DNA of 64,000 nt from Diphasiastrum complanatum (GCA_029204225.1 CM055102.1:2676718-2740717); one strand, 5' to 3'. Shown: positions 44,724 to 58,167, counted from the first letter of the stretch. Translations and numbers: made by a program. The notes: generated by a model from the sequence alone, not told the origin.

Positions 44724-44997
44724 CATAATATCATAGTTGCCCACATTTCTAGAAACGCGTTTCTGGTTTTTTATAGCATTTCTCATAAACGTGTTTTTCT
44801 TTTTGATTTTTTGATTTTTTTGTGGGCAATATGGGTATCAGATTAAAGCTCTGATCAAGGGTATTACATCTGTATAGGTTGCCATGTGTTTTGGTCACAG
44901 TTGGGTTGGTCACAGCATGGTTTAAACCAATTTTAGGGCAAAAAATACATATTATATGATTTTTTTTTGGCACGTTTCTGGGCCCAGATACGCATGA
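44687..44997. other. AT microsatellite and unclassified spacer
   Basis: (AT)n to about 44717 is the right half of the hAT target; then 280 bp with no gene. Confidence 0.6.
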
Positions 44998-46381
44998 AGG
45001 AGCAGCAGGAGCAGAGGAAGGAGGAGGAGGAGGAGAATGATAGTACATGTCAAGTGTCTCCAAAAATAAACTCAAAATGAATACTGGCCTTCAAACATCG
45101 AATGAGTTCCAATGAACTCTAAATGAAAACTAAAAGATCTCGTTGCATAAATGAGCAGATACTGTAAATAATACCATGATACAATGATATACTAGTCAAT
45201 GCCATGAGCTGTACATATATGAAAATCAAATAAGAGGTCCTTGTAGAGCTGGGACTCTATTGAAATAAGAAAGGATAAATGCTCGACTTTGTAGATGGTG
45301 TTGAAGATGGAGGGGGGTCGTCGTCTCCGAGGTTTGAACAACTCTCGATTGTAGTGGTAAACGTTGCCTTTGATCACAGTGTCGGTCATGGAATGGGATA
45401 TCAAACTCATCCTCAGATAGTGTCTCACTCTCAATATCTACTTTGGAACATCTAAAAAAAAAGGAGGTAATTTGGGGCTAGGGGCCTCTCTCTCCATACT
45501 GGTCCTTCTGGCATGTATGTCGCATAGAAGAATTATCTTACGTATTATCAGAGCAACACAACATGGGTCCACGTAGAAAGTAAGAGAGCAAAGTGTGACT
45601 GAGGAATCATGGAAAAGGCAATTACAATGCCCTCTAATCTTATAATATAGAGGACACCTTAAAATAAGATTCTCCTCGGACTCTATCTTGCCTAATGTAC
45701 ATAACTGACAAATTCTATGCTCTCATGGAATGCTCTGAAAATGTCTTGTCTTCACATATGGCTGGTGTGAGGAGACTGTAGCTTTCCTAGTGTGAACTGT
45801 AAGCAATGTGAGAGACCACTTTCCAAATAATGAGGTAATATTGATACACCAATTATATCCAACTTGAGGAAATGGGAACGATAGAAATCTAGCTTAGTCC
45901 CAGGAGGACCCTTCCATGTCCATTGTGGATCCCTTCCAAATACCGAGGTAATAGGTACACCAATTATATCCAACTAGAGGAAATGGAAACGATAGAAATC
46001 TAGCTTAGTCCCAAGAGGACCCTTCCATGTCCATTGTGGATAGGTGTGATAAATAAAACCTCGAATGCATTGATGAGATCCCTCGGGTAACTCTATACTA
46101 GTCATGCCATATGTGCATAACAAGCAAGAAGCTTGGGAATACCATGAAGACTGGTGGCTCTAGCAATGTGGCATCTAAGATGATAGGAGAGCCAAGTGAG
46201 GATAGTGTGATCGGGGAAGGCTCAATAGTCTCTGAATAAATATAATCATTCGGAAAATACCTTCAACCTAGAAAGAATGATTGCAAATCTGGCCTGGATT
46301 TGATGTATCTTAAAGCTTAGCTCAGATCATGTGTGAAAGCACAGTAGTCTGCAAATGAGAAATATTGGCCCACTCTGACTC
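44998..46381 (-). mobile_element. divergent LINE copy with (GGA)n end
   Basis: Minus strand from about 46381: ORF2 C-terminal sequence in many broken frames (LDIIGVSILPHYLESGLSHC near 45850), the zinc-finger region around 45690, then 3' UTR (tgtctccaaaa near 45055) and a (GGA)n tract (45010-45034) at the 3' end. The terminal hairpin has been lost. A 111-bp tandem duplication (45847 and 45958, caccaattatatccaact) lies inside. More decayed than the other copies, hence older. Confidence 0.75.
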
Positions 46382-46429
46382 AAGAAGCCCTAGAAGTCAC
46401 TAGAAGATACTGATGCCGAAATAAACTCA

Positions 46430-46690
46430 CAATCTTCAAGATCCAAAGCACTTAATTTTGTATCAAGTCCTTCAACAAAATTACCACATTGCTTCTTCTT
46501 GAACTTGTTGTGCCATCACTCCTTTGCGTAATGCCTTGATTTTCTGCAAATAAAGCAATTTCCTTTTCGAACCGCTTTCTTTCCATCTTTTGGTTGATTT
46601 GACTAATTTTCTTCCTAATCTTGCTTCTTCTCTTCTTGTTTTTTCCCCCTTTGCCACCCTTCTTGGAACTTTGCTCTTGCTTCTTTGCTT
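46430..46690 (-). pseudogene. copia gag zinc-knuckle fragment
   Basis: The minus strand gives a Lys-rich linker and then ICRKSRHYAKEW (zinc knuckle with the last Cys replaced by Trp), followed by KKKQCGNFVEGLDTKLSALD, as in the copia gag at 35.7 kb. Isolated fragment. Confidence 0.7.
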
Positions 46691-46695
46691 AGAGA

Positions 46696-47222
46696 TCAGT
46701 TGTGAGTACTGAGGCAGAGACCAGGAGATTGCATGCTATGGGCCAGGCTGGATTTAGAGCCCATTATTCTACTATAGATCATATCTTTACTCTCAGAGCC
46801 ATTGTTGAGGAAGCTCGACACCGGCGAGAGCAAGTCTATTGTTGCTTCGTTGACTTTAGGAAAGCCTCTGACTCTGTCCAACGCGCTTTACTCATTCAGC
46901 GGATACGAGACCTTGGTTTCTCTGATGACACAGTCCTAGCAGTGATGGCACTTTATGAGAGAGTATTGGGATGTTTTCGGAGTGACAGAGGTATCTCAGA
47001 GCAGATCAGGAGCACTATTGGGGTGAAGCAGGGATGTTCCCTCTCTCCTACACTTTTTGGATTATATATTGATGAGTTGGAGAGGGTTATTGAGCAGTGT
47101 GGCGGATCTGGTTGCAGACTTGGAGACATCTTGATCGCTATTCTTCTTTATGCAGATGATGTGGTTCTACTTTCACCTACTAGAGAGGGGTTACAGAGAC
47201 AGATTGATTGTCTTCATGGTTT
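46696..47222 (+). pseudogene. LINE reverse transcriptase fragment, plus strand
   Basis: The frame carries LHAMGQAGFRAHYSTIDHIF, CCFVDFRKASDSV, IGVKQGCSLSPTLFGLYID and ILLYADDVVLLS, the RT finger-palm blocks with the catalytic ADD intact. It ends after LHGFC, where a minus-strand copy of the same family begins, so the two are tail-to-tail. The missing ends make it non-functional. Confidence 0.88.
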
Positions 47223-49470
47223 CTGTTCCCGAAGATCTGGCGATCCTTGAACTAGCAGAAGTATGTGAGACTCTCTGTGTCTTCGATCTCCGAGTGGGGA
47301 CTTCAAAATCCAAAACGGAAATATCCTCTCTGTCTCGCTTCTGGAAAAACTGGGTAATATGCGCCTGGCTGTGATCCATATCTGTGATAGGTAGAAGTGA
47401 AGCTCGTAGAGTATACATCTCTCTCAATAGAAGACCTACACATCTGGAGTCTGGATACTCGAGGAACGATCGCAACGTGAGAGGGGTATCTTTGTATGAA
47501 CAATGGTAACGCCCCTTGATCTCATAATATACTGGACAATGAAAGATGAAATGGAACTCATCCTCTATCTCATGAAGAGAACAAAGCTGACATATCCTCT
47601 GCAATTTGGGAGTGTCTGTGTATCTACCCATCTCAATAGCCAGCTGATGAGAAGAGACTCGGAGCTGTCCCATACGGTACCGCAGACCAAAAGATAATGG
47701 CTGTGTAAGATATGCTGGAAGGACAGGGGTACATGTAGTATCCAACCGTAGTAGATGTGTGCCATAGAAATGTATCTTGACCTTGTCAGGGTCAGGCTGT
47801 GACCATATAGTGCGTATGTAGCTACGATAAATATGCTGTCCGGATAAGCCCCAAGTCCGAAGAAGGGCTGAGACACTGCCAAACCAAGAATGCTTGGCTC
47901 CCTGTCCAGCCCTCTGTCCAACAATGGTGCGTGATGAAGTGAGAGCAGCAACAATATATCTGGAAGTGTCTAACTCTGATATCCTGTGAAGAAAGGTAAT
48001 GATTTGAAACATAGCACCGATAACCAGGGGAGGGGAAGCAAACTCCGCTAATATGATATCATGTTGCATCAAGGGCTTAGCCCTAATCATCCTGCTAAGC
48101 ATGAGAATCTGGATACGAGTAAGATCCCTCCAAGTATCACGTGATAAATCCGGACACCAAGTCTCAGCAGAGTATAAAACAACCGGGGAGACAGTGTAGA
48201 AAATAGTAAGCATCTGGTAGCAGGGTCCTGTACATAATATGTGGAACATAATCTCTCCATATGAACAAGAGAGGTATGCCCCTTATGGAGTCTGGTGAGG
48301 GCTGCCGGTCGGAATGTGAGTAGCGGACCAGAAAAAAGTACTCCCAAATAAGTGTAAGAGGTCACAATGTCAATCGGCAGCCCGTCATAATAGAAGGTCA
48401 CATCTCTCATATGTTGTCTATTGGTGTTGAGCACCATAATTTTGGTCTTCTTAGTATTAACCGTCAATCCTCAAAGCTGACAGAAGTGATGTAAAGCAGA
48501 AAGGTGTCTCTGTAAGCCAGCTGCAGAGGATGAGAGAAGAACCACATCATCAGCATATAGGAGAATGGGGATATTAATATCTGCTAAGGGACAGCCCTCT
48601 CCATCTTCCTCTCGAATAATCCGCTCGAGGTCATCAATATATAGTGCAAAGAGAGTAGGAGATAAGGGGCAGCCCTGCGTCGCTCCAATGGTAGAATGGA
48701 TCAGCGGGGACCAACCACTACCGTCCCTGAACCGTGCCCAAACTCGCTCATATAAAGTAATGATCGCGTCAATAGTCTCGTCTGTGAAGCCAAGTGAGGA
48801 TAATCTCTGGAAAAGGAGATGTCTCGGAACTGAGTCAAAAGCTTTGCGGAAGTCCACAAAGCAACAATAAACTCTCTGTCTCTGATGTCGTGCCTCCTCA
48901 ATGATGCATCTCAAAAAAATCTGATTTGAGGTAGAGTATCCTGGTCTGAACCCAGCCTGACCCATAGCATGTAAATCCTCAGTCTCAGCAAACGATCTAG
49001 TAACCGTCTGTAAAATGGAACCATAAATCTTAGCCAAAGTGTGATCAATCATAATAGTATGGTAGTTTTCTACATTTATGGGATCACCTGCCTTGAGAAT
49101 GGGATGAAGGATATTAGTACACCATGCGGTAGGAAAACCAGAGGTCACAACAGTGTTAAACGCGTGAGCAATAAAGGGTGAGATAAGATGTGCTACAGGT
49201 TTTAGGAAATCCACGTTTAGAGAATCATAGTCAGTGGCTTTATGAAGTTTGGCATGGTTAGTGGCATTTTCAACCATGTGTGGAGTAAAAAGCGTGCAAC
49301 GGGTAGGTTGTGGTGAGAGTAAGGTAGGAGCGGAGTCTAGGGTATAAAGTTTTTTGGCATATTCGACCCAAGATTCGGTTGCTGTGGGGGCCAAAGTCGA
49401 AGAGGATCTGGTGAAATGTTTCCAGAAAAAGAAGGAGGAAGGGGAATCTGAAGAGTCGATCAACCTTTGG
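47223..49470 (-). mobile_element. LINE copy with RT and ORF2 C-terminus, minus strand
   Basis: The longest ORF2 in the window. RT (49450-48471) has HKATDYDSLNVDFLKP, CCFVDFRKAFDSVPR, GATQGCPLSPTLFALYIDD and ILLYADDVVLLS. A stop follows HHFCQL; the next frame (48467-48087) has NTKKTKIMVLNTN, and a shift leads to the C-terminal frame 48249-47191. That contains YSAETWCPDLSRDTW and a C2HC finger, CQLCSLHEIEDEFHFIFHC. No apurinic endonuclease precedes it: the 5' end is cut at (GA)n 49473. The true 3' end is missing. Confidence 0.88.

Positions 49471-49472
<2 letters not shown>

Positions 49473-49532
<60 letters not shown>
49473..49532. repeat. (GA)n microsatellite between LINE copies
   Basis: About 30 GA units joining the 5' end of one LINE to the 3' end of the next. 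Confidence 0.95.
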
Positions 49533-49536
<4 letters not shown>

Positions 49537-51071
49537 TTTATTAATGTCTTTTCCATGCCAAAAGGCATATAAGACTAGTAAATGTACATGTTAGGTATGT
49601 GGTAACTATGGGAGCGTATGAAATGTCTCCAAAATGATAACAGAAATAACAAATCTAAATGCTATGAACTGAAGTAGATGTGATGATATTTGGAACATGT
49701 GGGAGCATATATACTGCTAAATGTCATGAATAAGGTATGACACTATCAACCAATCCTGTCCTGCTGATGCTATAAAAGGATGTAATGTGGGCAGCAGCAT
49801 GAAGGACCGCTGGTGGTCGCTGACATCATCTAGGAGGATGAGGTCTCCTTGTGATAGGTCGAGTAGCTCGTGCTGCAACATATGGGTGGGACATTGTCTC
49901 CGATCTCTATGGGCAGGTAAGTCGTCGCCATTATCATCATCATCAAATACTAGGTCTCGTCCTCTCCTCCTGGAGAAGAAGGAAGTGATCTGAGGCTGAG
50001 AGACGTGACTCTGCTGAGTTGTTTGACACAAGTCCTGTCGCAGTATGAACATCTCTCGTATCATGAATACAGCACATCGGGAGTCCTCATAAGCTAGGAG
50101 GGATCGTAGGGTGACTGGCGTTTACGAAACAAACAATAGTATCTCCCTCTGATCTCATAATACACCGGGCACCTAAAGATAAAGTGCTCCTCTGAATCCA
50201 CCTCATCCAAGGAACATAACTGACAAATCCGCGCCTCTCTCAAGGTACCTTGGAATCTCCCAGTCTCAATAGCCAACTGATGTGACGACACGCGGAGTTG
50301 TCCCAATGTAAATCTGAGACTGTGTGATAATTCTGAGTCCAAATAGTGTGGCAAAACTGGGAGCCCTGCTATGTCAAGCTCAATAAAGTGAGCCTAGTAA
50401 TAGGCGGGTTTGACCCCAAGCTGTCCCCTCCAAGTACGATCGAAATATGCCCGATATAAAAATTGCCTGATATACTGATGAGTACCTGATGGGAGCGCTG
50501 TAATGGAGATACCAAATGACTCAAAAAGGAAGTGGGATGCCTGAGAAAACCACGACAGTCGATAGCCCTGGTCATGAAGGGAGTGTGAGGAAGCAAGTGC
50601 TGTCTGTGTATACCGCATATCTGCATCTGGTAGAGCCTGAACTCTTTGAATGTATACAATAAGCTGGAAAGCAGCATCTATCTGAATGGGTGGAACGACA
50701 AACTCTACAAGAAGGATCTCATGTGGAACCGAGGGCTTCGCCCGAATCATACGAGCTAACATGGTGTTCTGTAATCGCGAAATGCTAGCCCAATGTGATG
50801 AGGGAAGACCGGTACACCATGTCTCTGCTGCATACAAGGCTGTGGGGGTGGCTTCAGCGAGGGCATCGGGTGAACAGGCTACGGGGGCAGGGGGGAAACA
50901 AATCGCGAGGTTAGGGGGTGGGCAAACATCGAGGAGGGGGGTGGGTTCAACGATGGAAAGGGTGGCGTCAGCGGGGGGGGGGGAGGGTGAGATGGCAGCG
51001 CTAGGGGCAGGGGAGAGGGAGGTGCGTGTGGTGCGAGGGGGGGCTGAACCGCGAGGGGGAGCCAGCCAGCC
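49473..51071 (-). mobile_element. LINE copy, 5'-truncated, complete hairpin end
   Basis: (TC)n tail at 49532-49473, AATAAAGC and hairpin at 49533-49570, and 3' UTR to about 49700. The ORF2 C-terminus covers MIREMFILRQDLCQTTQ (50064 leftward), the finger CQLCSLDEVDSEEHFIFRC (about 50220), LYAAETWCTGLPSSHWAS (about 50845) and a Pro-rich GC-rich 5' section (50851-51071) not seen in other copies. Its 5' end abuts the next (GA)n. Three frameshifts at least. Confidence 0.85.
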
Positions 51072-51986
51072 AGAGAGAGAGAGAGAGAGAGAAAGCTTTA
51101 TTAATGTATTTTCCATGCCAAAAGGCATATAAGACAAATAAGTACATATCAAGTATGTGGACCATCTGGGAGCGTATGGAAAACGTCTCCAAAACTGAAA
51201 GCAAAGCATATATAGTAAATCTAAACACAAATACCAAAGTGACCTAAACCAACAGGTATGAAGCCAGAAATGGCTATGTATAATGGAAGCAAGCTGCAGA
51301 TCATGTCCTGGAGGTGATGCTGCTACTACTGCTGCTGCTACTACTAAAAAAAGATGTAATACAAGTTGCAGTGGGCCATGAGACTGAGATATGCTGCCGA
51401 TGTCGAATGTAAGAGGGTCGTCTCCTCGTGGTAGGACGAAGAGGTCTAGCTGTTGGGTAATGTTGGGAGGTACGTTGTCTTTGATCTCTATGGGAAGTCG
51501 TGTCCTCATCCTCATCATCATCATCAGAATCTGGGATTGGTCGTGAACGTCGTCTGGAGAAAAAGGAGGTAATCTGAAGCTGTGTCAGGAGCAATCTGAC
51601 GCCGAGGTTGTAGATCCCGTCGTAATAGAAACATCTCTCGGATCATAGTGCAACACAACGTGGATCCTAGGCTGTAGATCCCGTCGTAATAGAAACATCT
51701 CTCGGATCATAAGTGCAACACAACATGGATCCTCATAGGTAACAAGTGAACGCAGTGTAACTGGTGTATCCCTGAACAAGCAATAGTATCTCCCACGAAT
51801 CTCATAATAAGCTGGGCAAATAAAAATAAAATGCTCCTCAGTCTCTACTGCACCTAGGGAACACTGCTGGCAGATCCTGTCCTCTCGTGGAGTACCGTGA
51901 AACTGCCCAATCTCAATCTCAAGCTGGTGCTAAACAATAGCAACAAGGCAACCTTGCTTCCGTGCACCCCGTAACACCACACTCAC

Positions 51987-51988
<2 letters not shown>
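51072..51988 (-). mobile_element. LINE copy, 5'-truncated, complete hairpin end
   Basis: (TC)n tail 51092-51072, hairpin and AATAAAGC at 51093-51135, 3' UTR, then ORF2 C-terminus to the zinc-finger region. A 64-bp direct duplication (tagatcccgtcgtaataga at 51611 and 51675) disrupts it. The 5' end meets (GA)n at 51989. Confidence 0.85.
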
Positions 51989-54112
<2,124 letters not shown>

Positions 54113-55726
54113 CTAAAAGAAGAAAATTTGCTGGAAAGCGAAACTTTTAGAAGACTTAGACATGAGTTTAGTGACGTTTTTCGAGAGTAGCTTCCTGAAG
54201 GTCTTCCCTCCTCTAGGGGAGTCGACCATAGTATCAAACTCCTTCCTGGTATCTTGCGTGTATCCTTGTTCCCTTATAGGATGAGTACTACCGAAGTGGA
54301 CGAAGTTTATAGGCAACTACAGATGGGCCATGTAAGGCCTAGTAAGTCCCCTTAGGGGGTGCCAATCTTGTCAGTTGATAAAAAAGATGGAGGGACTCGT
54401 TTGTGTGTAGACTATAACAAGTTAAATAAATTAGCCATTAAAAATCTTTACCCCCTCCGTAAGGTTCCTAAGTGGCCTATATCCCTAACCATCCATGAAG
54501 TAAGTCCTTTTTGGGCTTTACAAATTACCCTTGCCGAATGTCCTCAAAGGGGCAGAAAGAACCAGCCGACACAGTAAATTCAGTCCTCCATTTACTTGGA
54601 ATGAAAAAATGAATCAAAATTTTGAGAACCTCAAATGCTGTGTATATAGGCGCTGTCCTAACAAGCCGTATGTGCTTGAGACAAATGCTAGCTACTATGC
54701 TATAAGAGCAGTCCTATATCAGGATGGTAAGACTGGTTGCCTTGAAAGCAAAAAGTTAAATCCTACTCAAAGGCGGTATTCCACCTATGATAAGGAACTT
54801 CTTGCGGTATTTCATGCTTTATAAATTTGGAGACATTATTTGTATGAATCCGAATTTACAATTGTAACTGACGATCAAGCGTCAAAGTATATTAACAATG
54901 CGGTTGACCTTAGGGGTCGTAAAGTTAGATGATCATAAATGCTCCAAGAATTGCAGAGATTTGTGTAAGACCGGTAGGTATTTTGGTTGTATCTGGCTCG
55001 ACGTCGTACCAGGTATCTAGTGTTGAGCTTAGAATGCAGTATTTCAAGATTTCTCCTCGGGACAAGATATTAAGGGACTATTCTATTAGGAATGGGTTAC
55101 TTTTTCGGAATGGGAAAGTATGTGTGCCAGAAAATAATGATATTAGTGCCCAAATCCTGCATGAATGTCATGACAGCCCATGTGCAGGGCACCCTGGCTC
55201 ACAAAGAATGCTTGACCTACTAAAAAGGATTTCTCCTCGGGACAAGATATTAATGGACTATTTTATTAGGAATGGGTTACTTTTTCGAAATGGGAAAGTA
55301 TGTGTGCCCTAATAATGATATTAGGGCAACCCATGTGCAGGTCACAAAGAACGCTTGACCTGATAAAAAGGAGTTTTTATTGGCCAAATCTAAAAGGTCA
55401 AGGGGGGGCTACGTTCACAAATGCGGACAAGGCCAAGTAAATAAAGCTGAAAGACTTAAGGCAGCTGGTTTGTTACTTCCACTGGAAATTCCTGAAAGAA
55501 AATGGGAAAGTATTTCCATGGATTTTGTGGTTGGACTTGATCGGATGGGGAAGCAAAATGATGATATTGGGGTTATAGTTGACAGACTAACCAAAATGGC
55601 ACAATTCATCTTGACCAGGCAATTTGTCAAGGCTTTTGAACTTGCTCAAATTTTCGTGGAAACGTTGGTCAGGTTGTTTGGATTGGCAAATGACATTGTT
55701 AGTGAGCGGGATTCTAAGTGCACTAG

Positions 55727-56384
55727 TGTCAGACTCCCTCTCTGATCTTCTCTTCAAACCTTGCTAATTTCCTGCACATACAAGCATCAAATTACTTCTA
55801 ACACAAGATGGAGCTGGCTGCCTTGTCTCCTCCCAGCCTTTGCTTCATAGATTATGATGACGAATGCCTCTCTCTAGGCTCACTTATCCAAAATCCTCGA
55901 GCACCCCTTAACCCTGACCCTTCCTAAATCTCGACACATGGCCAACTCCATGCACAGTCGACACTTGCCACTTGGTAATACCCTGACACATAGGCAAGTG
56001 AGTAGGCTGACACGTGTCACTCATCCATTGGGCCAAATGTCCCAATGGGCATGTGACACGTGTCATGTTTGACCGGTCAACCCTGACTTGTGTCACTCAT
56101 TCATTGGACCAAGTGTCCCAGTGAGCATATGGCATGTGTCACGTTGACTAGTCAACTCTCCTACTTTTTAGGAGGTCAGTCCAGCCACTTCGAATTGATG
56201 ACCCAGTACCCTCTACCCAAGCAACATGTGACTCTGAGGTTCAGAAACATCATTAACAACTTTATTTACATTTTTGTTACAAAGGTCACCACAGGCCGGT
56301 GACTTAGCCATTTCTGTATTTACAAGAAGTACATCTATAAGTAAAAACAGTAAACAACCGGGACAAGGAGTAAAAGCTGTAACA
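55727..56384 (+). repeat. solo LTR (658 bp) with perfect 5-bp target duplication
   Basis: Begins TGTCAGACTCCC and ends AAAGCTGTAACA, flanked on both sides by ACTAG (55722-55726 and 56385-56389). It interrupts the integrase between DSKCTS and FWQSVFE, so the empty site is readable. Its middle holds a 76-bp imperfect duplication (gtcactcatccattgg at 56016, gtcactcattcattgg at 56092). Confidence 0.9.
56009..56156 (+). promoter_or_regulatory. G-box and palindromic W-box-like motifs in the solo LTR
   Basis: GACACGTGTC (G-box core CACGTG) at 56009-56018 and 56055-56064; TTGACCGGTCAA at 56069-56080 and GTTGACTAGTCAAC at 56143-56156. The last two are perfect palindromes with W-box-like TTGAC on both strands. 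Such motifs bind bZIP and WRKY factors in plants; activity here is inferred. Confidence 0.5.
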
Positions 56385-56740
56385 ACTAGCAAATTTTGGC
56401 AATCGGTCTTTGAGAAATTAGAGACCACCTTAAGTCTAGGGTCTACAGATTATCTTGAATGGGATGGTCAGACTGAAAGGATGAACCAGTCTATGGAAGA
56501 TATGGTTCATGCATTTGTTTCCAGGAGACAGTCGGATTGGGAAAAGTACCTCCCAATGGTTGAGTTTGGGTATAATAATGCAAAGCACTTTGCAACGGGT
56601 TTTAGTCCATTAACTCTGATGTATGGTTTTCAGCCTCGATCTCCAATCTCCGTTGGCCTCAAAAGCCTCAAGGTTAAAGCGGCGGTAGATTTCCTACATG
56701 ATATGCAAGAGATGTTGCTTGTTGCTCGTGATAACTAAAA

Positions 56741-57167
56741 ACGGCTCAGAATAGAGCCCAGTTTTATGCTAATCAAAAGCGACAACCTAGTTTATGCAGA
56801 AGGAGGTTGGGTGTATCTCCTACTTTGGAGGTATACAATGGGAGCAGGTCTCATTTTACCATCCATTCTATCTACCTAGGAGAAGGTGGATGGTGGGCGC
56901 TTGTTCATAGCCAGGATGTGACCTTGCTTGGGGTGGGAGATGGTTGATGGCTGTACCAGTGGTAAGGGACGCTGTTAGGGTCAGAGGTCGGATCTCGCTT
57001 GTTACAGGCCATAGGCTAGGGCACGGAGGGTGGATCTGGATTCAATCCTACGGCGGGGTGGATCGTGTGATGTTTGGTTTCATAAGGTGACCGACACCTG
57101 GTGGTTTCCATTTGAGGGTGTAACAACTATTAAGCATGATAGATACTAACACTGAATCGGGAACATT
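56741..57167. other. no gene seen; possible trailing gypsy sequence
   Basis: GC-richer DNA with no intact frame. Confidence 0.4.
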
Positions 57168-57530
57168 TTATCCAATTGCAACAAGTTGCCCTCTCATATG
57201 TTTTACGCGAGTAAAGTAGTCCGTTATTGATGCACCTGTACCCATCTTTAACGTATGTAGCTCATTGGTTAAGAACAAAATGCAAGATTGATTTATGGTC
57301 TCGTATAAATTCTTCAGAATATCCCAAGCCTCCTTGGGTCCAGCAACATCCTTAATGTGAGGGAGGTATAAATATACCTTTAACAAACAAGTTAATGACA
57401 TGATGTGCTTTTCTCCTTCACTTCTTGTACTCTCGCAACTCGTAGTAGGAGATATCTCAACACTTGTGACAATGTCCCAATATTCTCAATCTTGGAGAAT
57501 ATTCTGTGAAAAAACAGAGTGTAGCTTCAC
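57168..57530 (-). pseudogene. copia gag fragment
   Basis: Minus frame 57401-57168: GPKEAWDILKNLYETINQSC, LTNELHTLKMGTGASITDYF and VKHMRGQL, the UBN2-type gag. Upstream bases to 57530 give a decayed N-terminus (NILQD, EYWDIVTS). Confidence 0.82.
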
Positions 57531-57544
57531 AATCCCATTTCCTC

Positions 57545-58167
57545 CTTGATTCCTTTGGCATATCCATCACAGAGCTCCCCTCAGGCACCCACTAGTATAT
57601 CAGGCGCTTCTTATATAGAGCATACCTCGACCGTACTTGGAGGCGACAGCTGGGGGTCAAACCCGTCTATTACTGGACTCACTTCATTGAGCTTTACATA
57701 GTAGGGTTCCCAGTTTTGCCACACTATTTGGACTCGGGATTGTCACATAGCCTCAGATTTACATTGGGACAACTCCGCGTATCATCACATCAGTTGGCTA
57801 TTGAGACTGGGAGATTCCAGGGTACCCCGAGAGAGCAGCGGATTTGTCAGTTTTGTTCCCTAGATGAGGTGGAGTCAGAGGAGCACTTTATCTTTAGATG
57901 CCCGGTGTATTACGAGATCAGAGAGAGATATCACTCTCTGTTTCGTGATTCGCTTGTCACCTTACAATCCCTCCTAGCCTATGAGGACTATCAATGTGCC
58001 GCTCTCATGATACGAGAGATGTTTATTCTACGACAGGGCCTATGTCAGACAGCCCAGCGGAGTCATATTTCTCAGCCGCAGATCACTTCTTTCTTCCCCA
58101 GGAGAAGAGGACGAGATTTAGTATCTGATGAGGATGAGGATGATGGAGACTTACATGCCCACAGTTA
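57545..58167 (+). pseudogene. LINE ORF2 C-terminus, plus strand
   Basis: The frame (with one frameshift or stop near 57590) reads FLYRAYLDRTWRRQLGVKPV, LPHYLDSGLSHSLRFTLGQL, the finger CQFCSLDEVESEEHFIFRC, FILRQGLCQTAQRSH and FPRRRGRDLVSDEDEDDGD. It is truncated at 58167, where LTR-like sequence of the gypsy element begins. No tail or hairpin remains. Confidence 0.88.

Larger units (their letters stand above)
54113..56740 (+). pseudogene. decayed Ty3/gypsy pol, interrupted by a solo LTR
   Basis: In order: FRRLRHEFSDVF, LPEGLPSSRGVDHSIKLLPG, KKDGGTRLCVDYNKLNK (RT N-terminus, 54350-54450), then a large deletion of the palm. RNase H follows (FTWNEKMNQNFENL, LNPTQRRYSTYDKELLAVFH), then an integrase zinc region (ILHECHDSPCAGHPGSQRML) duplicated in tandem (180 bp, 55050 and 55230). 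Integrase core: SISMDFVVGLDR, DRLTKMAQFI, SERDSKCTS. It is split there by a solo LTR (55727-56384), then resumes FWQSVFEKLETTLS, WDGQTERMNQSMED. Many stops. Confidence 0.85.

Noticed and set aside
47223-49470. Twin-priming inversion as explanation for the tail-to-tail RT pieces
   Set aside because: Twin priming inverts the 5' segment next to the 3' segment, but here the inverted RT piece lies at the 3' side, so geometry does not fit.
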